This document shows positions 18,194 to 26,924 of a stretch of 64,000 bases of DNA, piece by piece; positions within the stretch are counted from its first letter, which is position 1; the number at the start of each line of letters is the position of its first letter. The stretch is taken from NCBI RefSeq assembly GCF_003012735.1, contig NZ_PXYI01000009.1:174513-238512 (forward strand), in the 5' to 3' direction. Under the pieces are notes generated by a model that saw nothing but the letters and a program-made list of their open reading frames with translations, was not told the DNA's origin and searched no databases. The stretch comes from Allosphingosinicella deserti. Lineage in GTDB: Bacteria; Pseudomonadota; Alphaproteobacteria; Sphingomonadales; Sphingomonadaceae. Made by a program: the position numbers and the translations under genes.

Positions 18194-19570
18194 TCAACTC
18201 TGCCGAGCTGTCACACCCGCGCCCTGGCACCGCCCACGGTCGTAAGTGCCGACCGTGCGGATGATCTCTTCGCGGCCGGGCTCGATCCGGCGTCCCTCGA
18301 CGATGCCGGCGAGCACGCGGGCGATGACCTGATCGAGCCGCGACACGACGTAGCAGGCGAGATCCGGCTCGGCATGAGAGTCGCCGAGGCCGCTGTCGTC
18401 GGTGAGGAAGATGTATCGCCCCTGCGTGAGCGCAGCCATCGTCCGCATCATATATTGGGCGCTGTCTTCGACTCCACTGGCGGCGACCGGGACAATCTGG
18501 ACGCCGCGGCTTCGCAGGCCCTGCGTTGCCGCGAGGGTTTGCGCCAGGGCTTCCTCATGCGGAGGTGCATCGGCCACCAGAAGCATGGCCTTGGCGGCAT
18601 CAGGGCGCCATTGGAAGCGTGCCGCAGCGGCGATGGCACGATCCACGGCTTCCGGCGTATCGCCGCCGCCGCCGACTTCCTGCTGAGCAAGATTTGCCCG
18701 GACCGCCTTTATATCGTCGGTGAGCGGGGCAGAGCGGACGACATAGTCATCGCCCTCGTCCCGGTACACGATCAGTCCGATGCGCAGATCGAGATTGCCC
18801 GCCTCACGCTTCAGACGCGCCACGATGGTATCGAGTTCGGCCTGCAGATAGGCCATTTCGTCGCCCATGCTCCCCGTGGTGTCGACGACGAGGGCGAGAT
18901 CCATTGCAGTGACAGCACCCGTGGTGCCGGGCAGATCGATGGCGATGCGCCGGAATCCTCGACCGCCGAGATCGACGGCCCGGCTGGCCACGCCCGCTTT
19001 CGAACTCACCGCGACCACGGTCTTCGACGGCACCCGATCAAAGCGCGGATAGAAGGACGCAACCCCGTCGGCGCTCGCAACCAAGCGCAGCGGCGCGCCG
19101 CTGCGCTTCACCTCCACCCGGGCAAAGGGGACTGCGCGGCCGTCGGCACCGACGACCTTGATGGCCACACGCGTACGCGTATCGACGAACGGCAGGTCGC
19201 GGCCGGATCTCTGGAGAAAACGGCCGGCATACTCGGCGTAGAGCTCGGGGTTGAGAAGATCGTCATGATCGCCGGCCGTGAGCAGACCCGCCTGGGCAGC
19301 TGGCTGCCGCTTGGGCGGAGGCGGCGCGTCAGGCTCGACGGTCGATGTCTCGGTCTTGCCGCGAACGATCCCGCCGACGCTCCATTCACTTTTTCGATGC
19401 ACCGTTCGACCCTCGTCGGCGAGGTCAAGCTCCGCACTAGCCGAGGCCGCCTCCTCGGCCATGGCATCCTCCGAGAGCCCGGTCTCACTGGAGCCACAGG
19501 CAACGAGCAACAACGGAAGAGCGATGAGCGGGACCAGCCTGAGGCGACGGACGGCTTGGGCGTTCGGCAT
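18194..19570 (-). CDS. VWA-domain lipoprotein
   Basis: A 458-residue exported lipoprotein. The lipobox LVAC places the lipidated Cys near residue 25, followed by a disordered, Pro-rich region. A beta-sandwich-like segment (TRTRVAIKVVGADGRAVPFARVEVKRSG) precedes a von Willebrand A domain with MIDAS residues DTTGSMGDEMAYLQAEL and GGGGDTPEAVDRAI. Such proteins bind metal-dependent partners in the periplasm or cell envelope. ATG 19570 has AAGGA seven bases upstream and is preferred over ATG 19597. It stands alone; its partner is unknown. Confidence 0.82.
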   Translation of the reverse strand: MPNAQAVRRLRLVPLIALPLLLVACGSSETGLSEDAMAEEAASASAELDLADEGRTVHRKSEWSVGGIVRGKTETSTVEPDAPPPPKRQPAAQAGLLTAGDHDDLLNPELYAEYAGRFLQRSGRDLPFVDTRTRVAIKVVGADGRAVPFARVEVKRSGAPLRLVASADGVASFYPRFDRVPSKTVVAVSSKAGVASRAVDLGGRGFRRIAIDLPGTTGAVTAMDLALVVDTTGSMGDEMAYLQAELDTIVARLKREAGNLDLRIGLIVYRDEGDDYVVRSAPLTDDIKAVRANLAQQEVGGGGDTPEAVDRAIAAAARFQWRPDAAKAMLLVADAPPHEEALAQTLAATQGLRSRGVQIVPVAASGVEDSAQYMMRTMAALTQGRYIFLTDDSGLGDSHAEPDLACYVVSRLDQVIARVLAGIVEGRRIEPGREEIIRTVGTYDRGRCQGAGVTARQS

Positions 19571-20018
19571 TACGGCATCCTTCAAGTGGAGTGCCATTCA
19601 TTGTCTACTCTGCTGGTTGAGATGCCAAATGGAGTTTCCATGCAGAAGGTGTGCATGCGCACCCCACCAGCCCTCATGGACCGCCCATAGCCCCACGCAT
19701 TGCAATAGGGTCGGACCACGATATTGCAGTGACCAACAGAAAATGCATGTGAATGAAGAGACAATCGCATCAACTGCAAATCCGTAGACCAAACGCGCAA
19801 TCGCACCGAGTAGTATAGACCTTCCTGCAACCTGGTCTTTGTACCTAGATGCGAGGCGAATTATGGAAAGGAGGCGCTTAAACGATCACACTGATCGGTT
19901 TTTTGATGAGCCCCGTGTCCTGGATTTTTGGAATTCGTTTACAAAGGAGTCAGTAAACGCCGGACCCATGACGCGGACACCGATCCGAACGCGGCGAAGA
20001 TGCACAGGAGATACGCAG
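19571..20018. other. Intergenic region between divergent VWA and MCP genes
   Basis: About 450 bases, clearly less GC-rich than the surroundings. No convincing gene was found. A 16-base near-palindrome (GGTGTGCATGCGCACC) lies around 19648 and AT-rich tracts around 19900. It presumably holds the promoters of both flanking genes. An in-frame extension of the MCP back to 19839 is possible, but lacks a ribosome site and a sensible sequence. Confidence 0.5.
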
Positions 20019-21332
20019 ATGGAATGGTTTCAGGTAGAGGCTCCGATACGCAAGAAGACGTTGGTCGCCTTCGGGGCGCTGACGGCGATCACCGCGCTGG
20101 TCGGCGTCACGGCGGCCTTGGCCGGTCCTCTGATCGGATTAACGGTGACCCTGATCGGCGTGATCGTCGCAGCCGCGTTCGCCGCGCGCTTCCGGTCGGC
20201 GATCTGCGATCCCTATGTTGCGACCGTGGTCCGCATGGAGGGCCTCGCTGCCGGCGATCTGACGTCACCGATCGAATTCACCCACTACAAGGATTGCGTC
20301 GGCCGAATGACCAAGGCGATGTTCACCTTCCAGGAGACGGCGCTTGCCCAGCAACGCTCCGCGGCCGAGCAGGCGCACCTGGTCGAGACCCTGAGCAACT
20401 ATCTCAAGACGCTGGCGGAGGGTGATCTCAGCCGCGAGATCACCGAAGAATTCCCGTCGACCTTTGCCGCTCTCAAGGCCAGCTACAATCAGGCAGTGGG
20501 CGCGTTGAGCGAACTCGTCGGTGCGGTTCGGGAAAGCGCAGCGACGATCAACGCCGGTTCGGATGAAATCGCCAACGCATCCGAGGATCTGTCGCGCCGG
20601 ACCGAGCAGCAGGCCGCGTCGCTCGAGGAGACCGCGGCTGCAATGACTGAGATTACCGCCACGGTGCACAACAGCACCGCTGGCGCCAAGGAAGCCGACA
20701 AGCTCGTCCGCGCGACCCAGGCCGACGCACAGGAGAGCAGCAAGGTCGTCGCCGATGCCGTTGCCGCGATGGCGGAGATCGAGAAGAGCTCGCAGGAGAT
20801 CACCAAGATCATCGCGGTGATCGACAAGATCGCCTTCCAGACCAACCTGCTCGCGCTCAATGCTAGCGTCGAGGCGGCGCATGCCGGGGAAGCCGGACGC
20901 GCCTTCGCGGTGGTCGCCAACGAAGTCCGGGCACTCGCCCAGCGCTCCGCCGACGCCGCGCAGGAGATCGGCACCTTGATCTCCAACAGCTCACGCCAGG
21001 TCGAAGGCGGTGTCACCCTGGTGGGCGAGGCCGGCAAGGCCCTCGCGCGGATCATCGGTTCAGTGGACGAAGTCTCCGGCCTTGTCGGCCAGATCGCGAT
21101 GGCGGCCGACCAGCAGAGCTCAGCCTTGGGGCAGGTCAACACGGCGATCACGGAGATGGATCGCGTGACGCAGCAGAACGCGGCCATGGTCGAGGAGACA
21201 TCGGCGGCGGCGCGCAACCTTGCCGGTGAAGTTTCCGCTTTGTCGTCCCGGACGGCGCAATTCAACGTCGGAGCGGGTGCCGCGGATCACAAGCGTGCGG
21301 CTGAAGCGCCCCAATGGCGCCGCGCCGCCTGA
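20019..21332 (+). CDS. Methyl-accepting chemotaxis protein without ligand-binding domain
   Basis: A 437-residue transducer. Residues 11-55 form two close hydrophobic segments ([22 protein letters not shown], then [19 protein letters not shown]) with almost no periplasmic loop. HAMP-like coils follow ([25 protein letters not shown]), then the conserved signalling hairpin with [52 protein letters not shown]. With no sensor domain it probably detects internal, membrane or energy-state signals. ATG 20019 has AGGAG eight bases upstream. No che genes are adjacent. Confidence 0.93.
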   Translation: MEWFQVEAPIRKKTLVAFGALTAITALVGVTAALAGPLIGLTVTLIGVIVAAAFAARFRSAICDPYVATVVRMEGLAAGDLTSPIEFTHYKDCVGRMTKAMFTFQETALAQQRSAAEQAHLVETLSNYLKTLAEGDLSREITEEFPSTFAALKASYNQAVGALSELVGAVRESAATINAGSDEIANASEDLSRRTEQQAASLEETAAAMTEITATVHNSTAGAKEADKLVRATQADAQESSKVVADAVAAMAEIEKSSQEITKIIAVIDKIAFQTNLLALNASVEAAHAGEAGRAFAVVANEVRALAQRSADAAQEIGTLISNSSRQVEGGVTLVGEAGKALARIIGSVDEVSGLVGQIAMAADQQSSALGQVNTAITEMDRVTQQNAAMVEETSAAARNLAGEVSALSSRTAQFNVGAGAADHKRAAEAPQWRRAA

Positions 21333-21351
21333 TTGATCAGCCTGCATGTGC

Positions 21352-21379
21352 GGGAGCGTGGGCGCAAATCCATGCTCCC
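21352..21379. terminator. Hairpin between convergent MCP and hemerythrin genes
   Basis: GGGAGCGTGG and CCATGCTCCC form a 10-bp stem with one mismatch around an 8-base loop, 20 bases after the MCP stop and 14 before the opposing stop. The T-tract is poor on both strands, so it is a candidate bidirectional terminator only. Confidence 0.45.
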
Positions 21380-21393
21380 GTTCACTCGCGTAC

Positions 21394-21882
21394 CTAGCGT
21401 CGGCCGATCCGCTCCTTTATCGCGAACGCCTCGCGAGCCCAGTTGCGGCTCGGAACACCGCTCTGCCTTGTGTCGATGCCGTTCTGCTGCACCAGCGGAT
21501 ACAGCTCCTTCTCCTCCCGTGCCATGCGGAGGCGCATCGTCTCGATGAGCGTTCGCGTCTGCTCCCGATAGATGTCCCAGCTCTCCGCCACCCGCTCCGG
21601 GGTCCACTGCTTCGCATGGTCCGCATAGGGGCCGAAGCTGGAGGCGAGCTGGTCGTGGAATTCCGCCGCGACCACGCGGACATGGCCACGCGGGTCCTCA
21701 CGCAGAACAGCGTAGAGATGGCGTTCCTCGAAAGCGAGGTGTTGCATCATCGTGCTGCCAAGCGTCCAGCGCGCATCCGCGAGAGCGTCGGGATCCGGCA
21801 TGGTCCCCGACGCAAGCAAAGCTTCGAGCCGGTCCGCGCACGTACGCAGCTTGGCGTGGTCCGCCATCATCCTCTCGATCAT
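21394..21882 (-). CDS. Hemerythrin-domain protein
   Basis: A 162-residue four-helix HHE-type protein. Candidate di-iron ligands are H9 (MADHAKL), the HLAFEERH segment around residue 50, the His in EFHDQL near residue 75, and the late EEKELYPLV helix. Such proteins bind O2 or NO, or store iron, in stress responses. The ATG has GGAGAGGG seven bases upstream. It neighbours several small general-stress-like genes. Fold is fairly sure; function is not. Confidence 0.78.
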   Translation of the reverse strand: MIERMMADHAKLRTCADRLEALLASGTMPDPDALADARWTLGSTMMQHLAFEERHLYAVLREDPRGHVRVVAAEFHDQLASSFGPYADHAKQWTPERVAESWDIYREQTRTLIETMRLRMAREEKELYPLVQQNGIDTRQSGVPSRNWAREAFAIKERIGRR

Positions 21883-21999
21883 GTACAGGCCCTCTCCAAA
21901 GCCCTTTGTTTCGGTCAGTATAAGAGAAGGAGATTAACGAAATCCGGGCTCTGGAACTGCGGCGCTGGGCTGCTGTTCAGACTGTCGAAGGAGAATGAC

Positions 22000-22242
22000 A
22001 TGGCCAATCTACTGGGCGCCTTGATCGGCGCCGCGATCGACCGCCAGGACGGCGATAGCGGTATCAAGGGCGCCATCGTCGGGACCGTCGCCGAGAGCGC
22101 CATTCGCATTCTGGTACCGGTCGCCGCAACCTATGCTCTGGGTTGGGCGGTGCAATATGGCGCGCGCAAAGCTTGGCAAGCGGTGAACGGCGCGGATCCA
22201 GTGAGTTCGCGCTCAAGCCGCCTGCGTGCCGACGAGGCGTGA
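22000..22242 (+). CDS. Small Gly/Ala-rich hydrophobic protein of unknown function
   Basis: An 80-residue protein with an excellent AAGGAG ribosome site. It is rich in Gly and Ala (NLLGALIGAAIDRQDGDSG, then VGTVAESAIRILVPVAATYALGWAV), which suggests one or two membrane-associated helices, and it has a charged tail. I do not recognise a family. It stands between the hemerythrin and lmo0937-type genes, and GGAAC at 21953-21957 followed by a GTT could be an ECF-type promoter. Treat as a stress-linked hypothetical. Confidence 0.6.
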   Translation: MANLLGALIGAAIDRQDGDSGIKGAIVGTVAESAIRILVPVAATYALGWAVQYGARKAWQAVNGADPVSSRSSRLRADEA

Positions 22243-22302
22243 CTGGAAGCATGAGTCCGGTCAGCCGGAACGGGCGGCTGATAACAGGTTCGTTGATCCG
22301 CC

Positions 22303-22327
22303 GGAACGAAAGGCTTCTCTTTCGGTT
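22303..22327 (+). promoter_or_regulatory. Candidate EcfG-type (general stress sigma) promoter
   Basis: GGAAC (22303-22307), a 16-bp spacer and GGTT (22324-22327) resemble the alphaproteobacterial EcfG consensus GGAAC-N16/17-CGTT, with one mismatch in the -10. It lies about 50 bp upstream of the lmo0937-family gene, which in many bacteria is stress-induced. Confidence 0.4.
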
Positions 22328-22376
22328 CTCTGAGCATCCAAGCCGAACGGCTTAGACCCCCACGAAAGGCGCTGAC

Positions 22377-22523
22377 ATGATCTGGACTGTGATCGGCATT
22401 TTGTTCCTGCTGTGGATCCTCGGCTTCGCTCTCCAGATCGGCGGTAGCCTGATCCACGCGTTGCTGGTGATCGCGGTCATTGTGTTCATCATCAACCTGA
22501 TTTCCGGTCGTAGAAAGCTCTGA
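22377..22523 (+). CDS. lmo0937 family small membrane protein
   Basis: A 48-residue protein with two hydrophobic segments: IWTVIGILFLLWILGFALQ and a second after GGSLIHALLVIAVIVF, ending INLISGRRKL. The WxLG...GGxLIHxLLVIAxIVxxINLxSGRR pattern matches the lmo0937 family as I know it. Members are inner-membrane proteins often induced by stress; no biochemical role is established. A candidate EcfG-type promoter lies upstream. Confidence 0.75.
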   Translation: MIWTVIGILFLLWILGFALQIGGSLIHALLVIAVIVFIINLISGRRKL

Positions 22524-22587
22524 CGCTATCGTCGCGATGATCCCTGGCGGGGTGGAAGCGCCAGCGGCACTTCCGCCCCGTTTCCGT

Positions 22588-22797
22588 TCAGGCGTTCGGC
22601 GTGGGCGGCTTCTTGACTACGCCACCGGCCCATTCGATCTCGGCGCCGTCAGGCGCGGGTTCATCAGGCACGCTTCCAACCCGTGCGGACTGCGCCGGCT
22701 GCGCCCCCTGCTCCTCCGTCTCGTCGGTCCCCTGAACCCCGCCGATCTCGTCGGTGACCTTGTCTTCAATCTCGGCTGAACTGCGTTCGTCGGTCAT
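22588..22797 (-). CDS. Small acidic hypothetical protein
   Basis: A 69-residue, strongly acidic, low-complexity protein (starts MTDERSSAEIEDKVTDEIGG; ends VVKKPPTPNA). ATG 22797 has AGGAG six bases upstream, which decides the start over ATG 22803, where the AGGAG would abut the codon. It has no cysteines, signal peptide or membrane segment, and is probably disordered. Family not recognised. It is convergent with the lmo0937-type gene. Confidence 0.55.
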   Translation of the reverse strand: MTDERSSAEIEDKVTDEIGGVQGTDETEEQGAQPAQSARVGSVPDEPAPDGAEIEWAGGVVKKPPTPNA

Positions 22798-23041
22798 TCT
22801 CATCTCCTGGTTGCCCACCGACAACGCACGAGCACCGCTAGTTGTTGTGATAGCCCAGCGCTTCAAACGATGTCGTCAGCCACGAGACGGAGATCGCGCA
22901 GCAGTTCGCCACGGCTGCCATCAGCCTGAGCATGCGGGAGCCAGCCGTCGGCGCTGAAGCGCTGCAATCCTGTTCGCTGCTCGAACCCCTGATCCTGGTA
23001 CCGGCGTTGCGGCCTCGCCGAAACTCGGGCAGCTCTCGATC

Positions 23042-23980
23042 ATGACGCCAATTTCCGCCCTTCAGATCGGCTCCGACCCTTCCGGAAAAGTCGCGACGCT
23101 CGCCAACGTGCTCGGCTTCGAATCCGAGATCCGGAACTCCGGTGCGTCGCTCGTGGTGATGCCGGAGGCGCTGCTCGGCGGCTATCCCAAAGGCGAGATC
23201 TTCGGAACGAGGCTCGGCTATCGGTTGCCCGAGGGTCGCGAGGCGTACGCGCGCTACCACGCCAATGCGATCGATCTCGACGGGCCGGAGGTGACCGCGC
23301 TGGCAGCGCTGAGCGCCAGGACGGCAGCCTCGATCGTCGTCGGCGTGATCGAACGCGCCGGCGCGTCGCTGTTCTGCACCGCTTTGTTCATCGATCCCGA
23401 AGGCGGGCTCGTCGCTAAGCACCGCAAGTTGATGCCGACGGGCACCGAGCGACTGATCTGGTCGCAAGGCGACGGATCCACCATGCCGGTGGTCGCAAGC
23501 TCTGCCGGAAGGCTGGGTGCGGCAATCTGCTGGGAAAACCACATGCCGCTGTTTCGCACCGCAATGTATGCGAAAGGCGTCGACATCTGGTGCGCTCCGA
23601 CAGTCGACGAGCGCGATGTCTGGCGGGCGACGATGCGCCACATCGCCCATGAGGGTCGCTGCTTCGTCGTCAGCGCCTGCCAGTTGCAGCCATCGCCCCG
23701 CGCGCTGGGCCGCGAAATCCCGGGTTGGGATCCGGACCGGCCGCTCATTGCCGGCGGCAGCATGATCGTCGGCCCGCTCGGCGACGTCCTCGCCGGCCCG
23801 GCGGAGGGCGGCCCTGTCCTCATCACCGCCGAGATTGACCCCAGCGACATCGTCAAGGCGCGCTACGACCTGGACGTAGTCGGACATTATTCCCGGCCGG
23901 ACATCTTCCACCTCACCGTCAACGAGACTGCACGCGAGGGCGTGAGGCGCGTCGTCGATACGGCGCCCGAAGATGCGTGA
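23042..23980 (+). CDS. Nitrilase superfamily carbon-nitrogen hydrolase
   Basis: A 312-residue enzyme with the complete catalytic triad: E42 in [20 protein letters not shown]129 in [16 protein letters not shown] and C163 in [12 protein letters not shown]. The GYPKG and CWENHMPL motifs are those of true nitrilases (branch 1), which hydrolyse organic nitriles to acids and ammonia, rather than amidases. It overlaps the NUDIX gene by eight bases. The range of nitriles is unknown. Confidence 0.9.
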   Translation: MTPISALQIGSDPSGKVATLANVLGFESEIRNSGASLVVMPEALLGGYPKGEIFGTRLGYRLPEGREAYARYHANAIDLDGPEVTALAALSARTAASIVVGVIERAGASLFCTALFIDPEGGLVAKHRKLMPTGTERLIWSQGDGSTMPVVASSAGRLGAAICWENHMPLFRTAMYAKGVDIWCAPTVDERDVWRATMRHIAHEGRCFVVSACQLQPSPRALGREIPGWDPDRPLIAGGSMIVGPLGDVLAGPAEGGPVLITAEIDPSDIVKARYDLDVVGHYSRPDIFHLTVNETAREGVRRVVDTAPEDA

Positions 23981-24398
23981 ACCCGCTGCGACGATCCGGA
24001 TCGCCGCGGCACTGATCGACGATCACCGCGGACGGCTGCTTCTGGTCAGAAAGACGGGAACGGCAAGCTTCATGCAGCCAGGCGGCAAGATCGAGCCCGG
24101 CGAGAAGCCTCTGCGGGCCCTTGCCCGAGAGCTGCGCGAGGAGATCGGGCTGACGCTCGGCACTGGGCAAGCACGGCATCTCGGCTGTTTTTCGGCGCCC
24201 GCCGCCAACGAACCAGGATGGACCGTGACGGCGGAGCTCTTCCACATCCGGACATCCGGGATCCCAGCCGCAGGCGGCGAAATTGCCGAAGCCGGCTGGT
24301 TCGATCTGAACACGGCAGCAAGACTTGTGCTCGCGCCCTTAACCCGTGACCAGGTGCTTCCGCTCGCAGCCGCCTTGTCGGCGCTTGCGCGGCCTTAA
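23973..24398 (+). CDS. NUDIX hydrolase
   Basis: A 141-residue NUDIX domain protein with a perfect NUDIX box: [24 protein letters not shown] at about residues 37-60 satisfies G-x5-E-x7-REUxEExGU. It hydrolyses nucleoside diphosphates linked to another moiety; the substrate is not predictable. It is coupled to the nitrilase gene by an eight-base overlap, an unusual partnership. Its stop overlaps the stop of the opposing DUF899 gene. Confidence 0.88.
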   Translation: MREPAATIRIAAALIDDHRGRLLLVRKTGTASFMQPGGKIEPGEKPLRALARELREEIGLTLGTGQARHLGCFSAPAANEPGWTVTAELFHIRTSGIPAAGGEIAEAGWFDLNTAARLVLAPLTRDQVLPLAAALSALARP

Positions 24399-25099
24399 TA
24401 ACGCAGCTTCGGATACCAGTCGCCGCCGCGGCCCTCCGGAGTCAAATCGAGCACCGACCACAGGGAGGCGACGTCGGGCGCGTCGCGCGGGTCCTGGCCG
24501 GGATCGGCCATGTCGCCGGTCATTCCGCTAGACCAGAACAGGCGGACCTCCGAGCCCGCGCGCTGGAACACGACCAGTGCAGGGTTCTCGCTTCCGTCGG
24601 GGTTGAGCAGACCAAGATCCCGGGCGTACTCGTCGCCGACCGTCTGGATGAAGTCGAGGTCGCGCCAGCCACGCTCCTGCGCGAACAGGAACTGCCGCTC
24701 GACTGGACTTCGGCCGAGGATCTTGAGGGCCACACGCTGCTTGATGTCGGCGGCGTTGCCGTTCACCGCACCCAGCCAGTTGGTGCACATGGGGCATGGC
24801 CGCGCCCGCTCCGGCCCGAACATCCAGAAATAGGTGACGAGCGTATCCTTGCTGCCGAACAAGTCCGAGAGACCGACTTCGAAGCCATTCTCGTCCTTGA
24901 ACCGGTAGCTCTTCGCGATCATTGGCCCCGGCGGAAGCGCCCGCCTCTGGTCGGTGAGCCGGGTCAGGCTTCTGCGGAATTCGATCTCCGCCTCGAGCAA
25001 GGCCTGCCGCGCATCTCGATAGGCCTCGCTCTCCCCTGGAAATGGCGGGCGACGCTGCGCTGCGAGTTCAGCTGCAGGGACGAGAGGGTCGTCGGCCAT
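24395..25099 (-). CDS. DUF899 family thioredoxin-like protein
   Basis: A 234-residue protein of the DUF899 family, a thioredoxin-like fold. Characteristic blocks are MIAKSYRFKDENGFEVGLSDLFG, YFWMFGPERARPCPMCTNWLGAVNG (CPMC in the redox-motif position) and the C-terminal WYPKLRY. Members are predicted dithiol-disulfide proteins with no established substrate. AAGGAG lies seven bases before the ATG. The neighbouring SRPBCC/ArsR unit is on the same strand but 147 bp away. Confidence 0.82.
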   Translation of the reverse strand: MADDPLVPAAELAAQRRPPFPGESEAYRDARQALLEAEIEFRRSLTRLTDQRRALPPGPMIAKSYRFKDENGFEVGLSDLFGSKDTLVTYFWMFGPERARPCPMCTNWLGAVNGNAADIKQRVALKILGRSPVERQFLFAQERGWRDLDFIQTVGDEYARDLGLLNPDGSENPALVVFQRAGSEVRLFWSSGMTGDMADPGQDPRDAPDVASLWSVLDLTPEGRGGDWYPKLRY

Positions 25100-25246
25100 G
25101 GTGATGCTCCTTCGGCAAACGGCGGAGGTGCCTTACCTGCAGCGTGGTTTGCCACGTCATACAAGCACCGCTCGCCAGGCCACAGGCGTCGAAGATAGCA
25201 GGCAAAGGCGGACGACGCACGCCGGGCTTGGCCGCCGCCGCGATCC

Positions 25247-25741
25247 TCAAATGCCCTCGGGTTCGGTTGCCGCCCTTGCGATATGACTTTCCAGCCTGGC
25301 GTAGCTCGCTTCCATGCCGTCTGCCATGCCGGTCCCAAGCATCGCCGCGCGGACCTCTGCGTCCGGTAAGGTCATCCGCACGACCATCAGCGTTCCCGAT
25401 CCGTCCGGCGTGAAGGTCGTCTCGACATGGTTGTCGGGCGTGGGGTCCGGGAGATGCATGCGCTCGATATGGACGATGCGGTGAAACGGCTGGAGCTCGA
25501 CATATTCGCCGGTGAGAAAAAAGCCGGCGCCTTCGTCATTGACCCACTCGTAGCGGATCGCCCCGCCAGCGACGGGATCGCTGAGACAGCTAGCCATCGT
25601 CCAACCATCTGGGCCGGTCATCCACCTTGCTACCAGATCGGGTTCGACATGGGCGCGGTAGACGCGCTCGGGAGGAGCGGCAAACCGCCGGGTCACGATC
25701 ACCGTGCGGTCACCTTCGGTCTTGAGTTCGAGCCTGTGCAT
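25247..25741 (-). CDS. SRPBCC (AHSA1/START-like) domain protein
   Basis: A 164-residue protein with the AHSA1-type helix-grip fold (VTRRFAAPPERVYRAHVEPDLVARWMTGPDGWTM; then a TFTPDGSGTLMVVRMTLPD block). These small proteins often pair with ArsR regulators and bind hydrophobic ligands. Its ATG shares a base with the ArsR stop (GTGATG context; GTG 25744 is an alternative start), so translation is coupled. The ligand is unknown. Confidence 0.85.
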   Translation of the reverse strand: MHRLELKTEGDRTVIVTRRFAAPPERVYRAHVEPDLVARWMTGPDGWTMASCLSDPVAGGAIRYEWVNDEGAGFFLTGEYVELQPFHRIVHIERMHLPDPTPDNHVETTFTPDGSGTLMVVRMTLPDAEVRAAMLGTGMADGMEASYARLESHIARAATEPEGI

Positions 25742-26094
25742 CACCTCGTTCCTTCCTCGGTTGCATCCATCGCGGAGAGAAGCGCATCGAGCCGCTCGTA
25801 ATTGGCCTCAAGGCCCTTACGCAGCATCGCAAGCCACTGGTCTGCGGCGCCCAACCCTTCGCTTGAAAGACGGCACGGCCGACGCACGCCGTCGACCCGC
25901 TGGCGCACCATGCCGGCCCCGACGAGCAATTTGATGTGCTGGGAAACAGCAGGCTGCGACACCCGCAGCGGCTTGGCCAGTTCCGTGATCGTGGCCTCTC
26001 CGCGCGCGAGGCGAGCCAGGATTGCGCGTCGCGTCGGATCGGCGAGCGCCGCAAATACGGAGTCGAGCTTGTCGGGAGCGAAGAGCAAAGACAT
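25741..26094 (-). CDS. ArsR family metal-free transcriptional regulator
   Basis: A 117-residue winged-helix repressor: FAALADPTRRAILARLARGEATITELAKPLRVSQPAVSQHIKLLVGAGMVRQRVDGVRR. No metal-binding Cys motif is present, so it belongs to the ligand-free or SdpR-like class commonly found upstream of SRPBCC genes. The ATG at 26094 is chosen because the longer frame (to 26223) has no ribosome site and would overrun a perfect palindrome. It forms a two-gene operon with the SRPBCC gene and likely represses itself. Confidence 0.88.
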   Translation of the reverse strand: MSLLFAPDKLDSVFAALADPTRRAILARLARGEATITELAKPLRVSQPAVSQHIKLLVGAGMVRQRVDGVRRPCRLSSEGLGAADQWLAMLRKGLEANYERLDALLSAMDATEEGTR

Positions 26095-26100
26095 TAGCTT

Positions 26101-26116
26101 ACGCTTATATAAGCGT
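26101..26116. promoter_or_regulatory. Perfect 16-bp palindrome, probable ArsR operator
   Basis: ACGCTTATATAAGCGT is self-complementary over all 16 bases and ends seven bases upstream of the ArsR start. The central TATATAAG could also be the -10 element. Related CTTA/TAAG halves continue on both sides (TTAGCTTACGC; GTGCTTATG). This fits direct autorepression. Confidence 0.6.
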
Positions 26117-26188
26117 GTGCTTATGCCAAGGCAGACGAGCCGCAGGCCTCGAAAGTCTCGGCGGCAACGTGAACGACGGTACGAATGC

Positions 26189-26377
26189 TCAGCGCGAAAC
26201 CACGAAGCGGCGATGACGATCATCCTGGGCGCCTAGGAGCGTGGTGAGCACGCCATCAGCAAGAGCTCGCTGGAAATTCGTAAGCGGGGAGCGGCGGTCG
26301 GCTGCTCGGACGAGGCCATCCTGCCTGCAGGCGAGCACCAAGGCATCGTCCTTGATATACAGGCTGAAGACCATCAT
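26189..26377 (-). CDS. Possible small hypothetical protein
   Basis: A 62-residue open frame starting MMVFSLYIKDDALVLACRQDG and ending DDRHRRFVVSR. The composition looks protein-like, but there is no good ribosome site and no recognisable family. The opposite strand is also open here, so it may be chance. Confidence 0.3.
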   Translation of the reverse strand: MMVFSLYIKDDALVLACRQDGLVRAADRRSPLTNFQRALADGVLTTLLGAQDDRHRRFVVSR

Positions 26378-26429
26378 CGATGGTCTCGCCAGAGAATGGC
26401 GGCGCCCCTCCTGGAAGGCCGCCCCCCGT

Positions 26430-26639
26430 TCAGCTGGTCGCGAACTGCCCCGGTTCTGCGCCGAAATGAGCCTTTGCATGGGCACGCGCTGCGGCAGCGC
26501 TCTTGAAGCGCTCGTCCTGAAGCGTCGCGGTGACGAGCGGATAATTCTGCGAATTGTAACGTGTCTCGCGCACCGTCAGGCGGTAGTCGCCGCTCTCGTC
26601 TTTGGCGATGCAGAAGGGGCGGAGTGGCGTTCTCGACAT
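26430..26639 (-). CDS. Small conserved-looking hypothetical protein
   Basis: A 69-residue soluble protein (MSRTPLRPFCIAKDESGDYR at the start; an Ala/His-rich helix AAAARAHAKAHFGAEPGQF near the end). AAGGAG is correctly spaced before the ATG, which supports translation. The Tyr/Arg-rich middle (LTVRETRYNSQNYPLVTATLQD) suggests a compact fold. Family not recognised. A strong terminator separates it from the next upstream small gene. Confidence 0.65.
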   Translation of the reverse strand: MSRTPLRPFCIAKDESGDYRLTVRETRYNSQNYPLVTATLQDERFKSAAAARAHAKAHFGAEPGQFATS

Positions 26640-26654
26640 GGTGGCTCCTTATTG

Positions 26655-26680
26655 AAAAGGGCGGCCCGCAAAGGCCGCCC
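26655..26680 (-). terminator. Rho-independent terminator
   Basis: GGGCGGCC and GGCCGCCC form a perfect 8-bp stem with a 6-base loop, followed on the minus strand by TTTT. It lies immediately downstream of the 46-residue ORF that ends at 26687. Confidence 0.75.
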
Positions 26681-26686
26681 TCGTGA

Positions 26687-26827
26687 TTAACCGATGGTCT
26701 CGGAGATGATCCGGCGCAGTTCGTCGCTCGACAGAACAGGCGAACGCCGTTCCGTGGTACGTGCTGCCGCTCCGCCGAATAGCAGGCCGAGCTTTGGCCG
26801 TTCCGGCCGATTGGAGAGATTAGTCAT
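26687..26827 (-). CDS. 46-residue hypothetical protein
   Basis: A short gene with an AAGGA ribosome site about four bases before the ATG and a strong terminator right after the stop. The product begins MTNLSNRPERPKLGLLFGG and ends SSDELRRIISETIG, so it has a flexible basic N-terminus and a helical C-terminus. It has no signal peptide or membrane segment. Function unknown; it lies between a cold-shock gene and another small gene on the same strand. Confidence 0.6.
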   Translation of the reverse strand: MTNLSNRPERPKLGLLFGGAAARTTERRSPVLSSDELRRIISETIG

Positions 26828-26836
26828 AAAGTCCTT

Positions 26837-26853
26837 GGGCGATCCGATCGCCC
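26837..26853. terminator. Short hairpin between cold-shock gene and 46-residue ORF
   Basis: GGGCGAT and ATCGCCC pair perfectly (7 bp) around a 3-base loop. It has no T-tract on the minus strand, so it may attenuate rather than end transcription from the cold-shock gene into the small downstream gene. Confidence 0.3.
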
Positions 26854-26924
26854 GTTTCAGGGTTCAGGATTTGCCAACGTCGATCACCATCACGATCGCA
26901 TGGCGGTGGTCATCCACCGCGGGA

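Noticed and set aside
19648..19663. GGTGTGCATGCGCACC near-palindrome upstream of the VWA gene
   Set aside because: It matches no regulator I can name, and a single imperfect copy is weak evidence.
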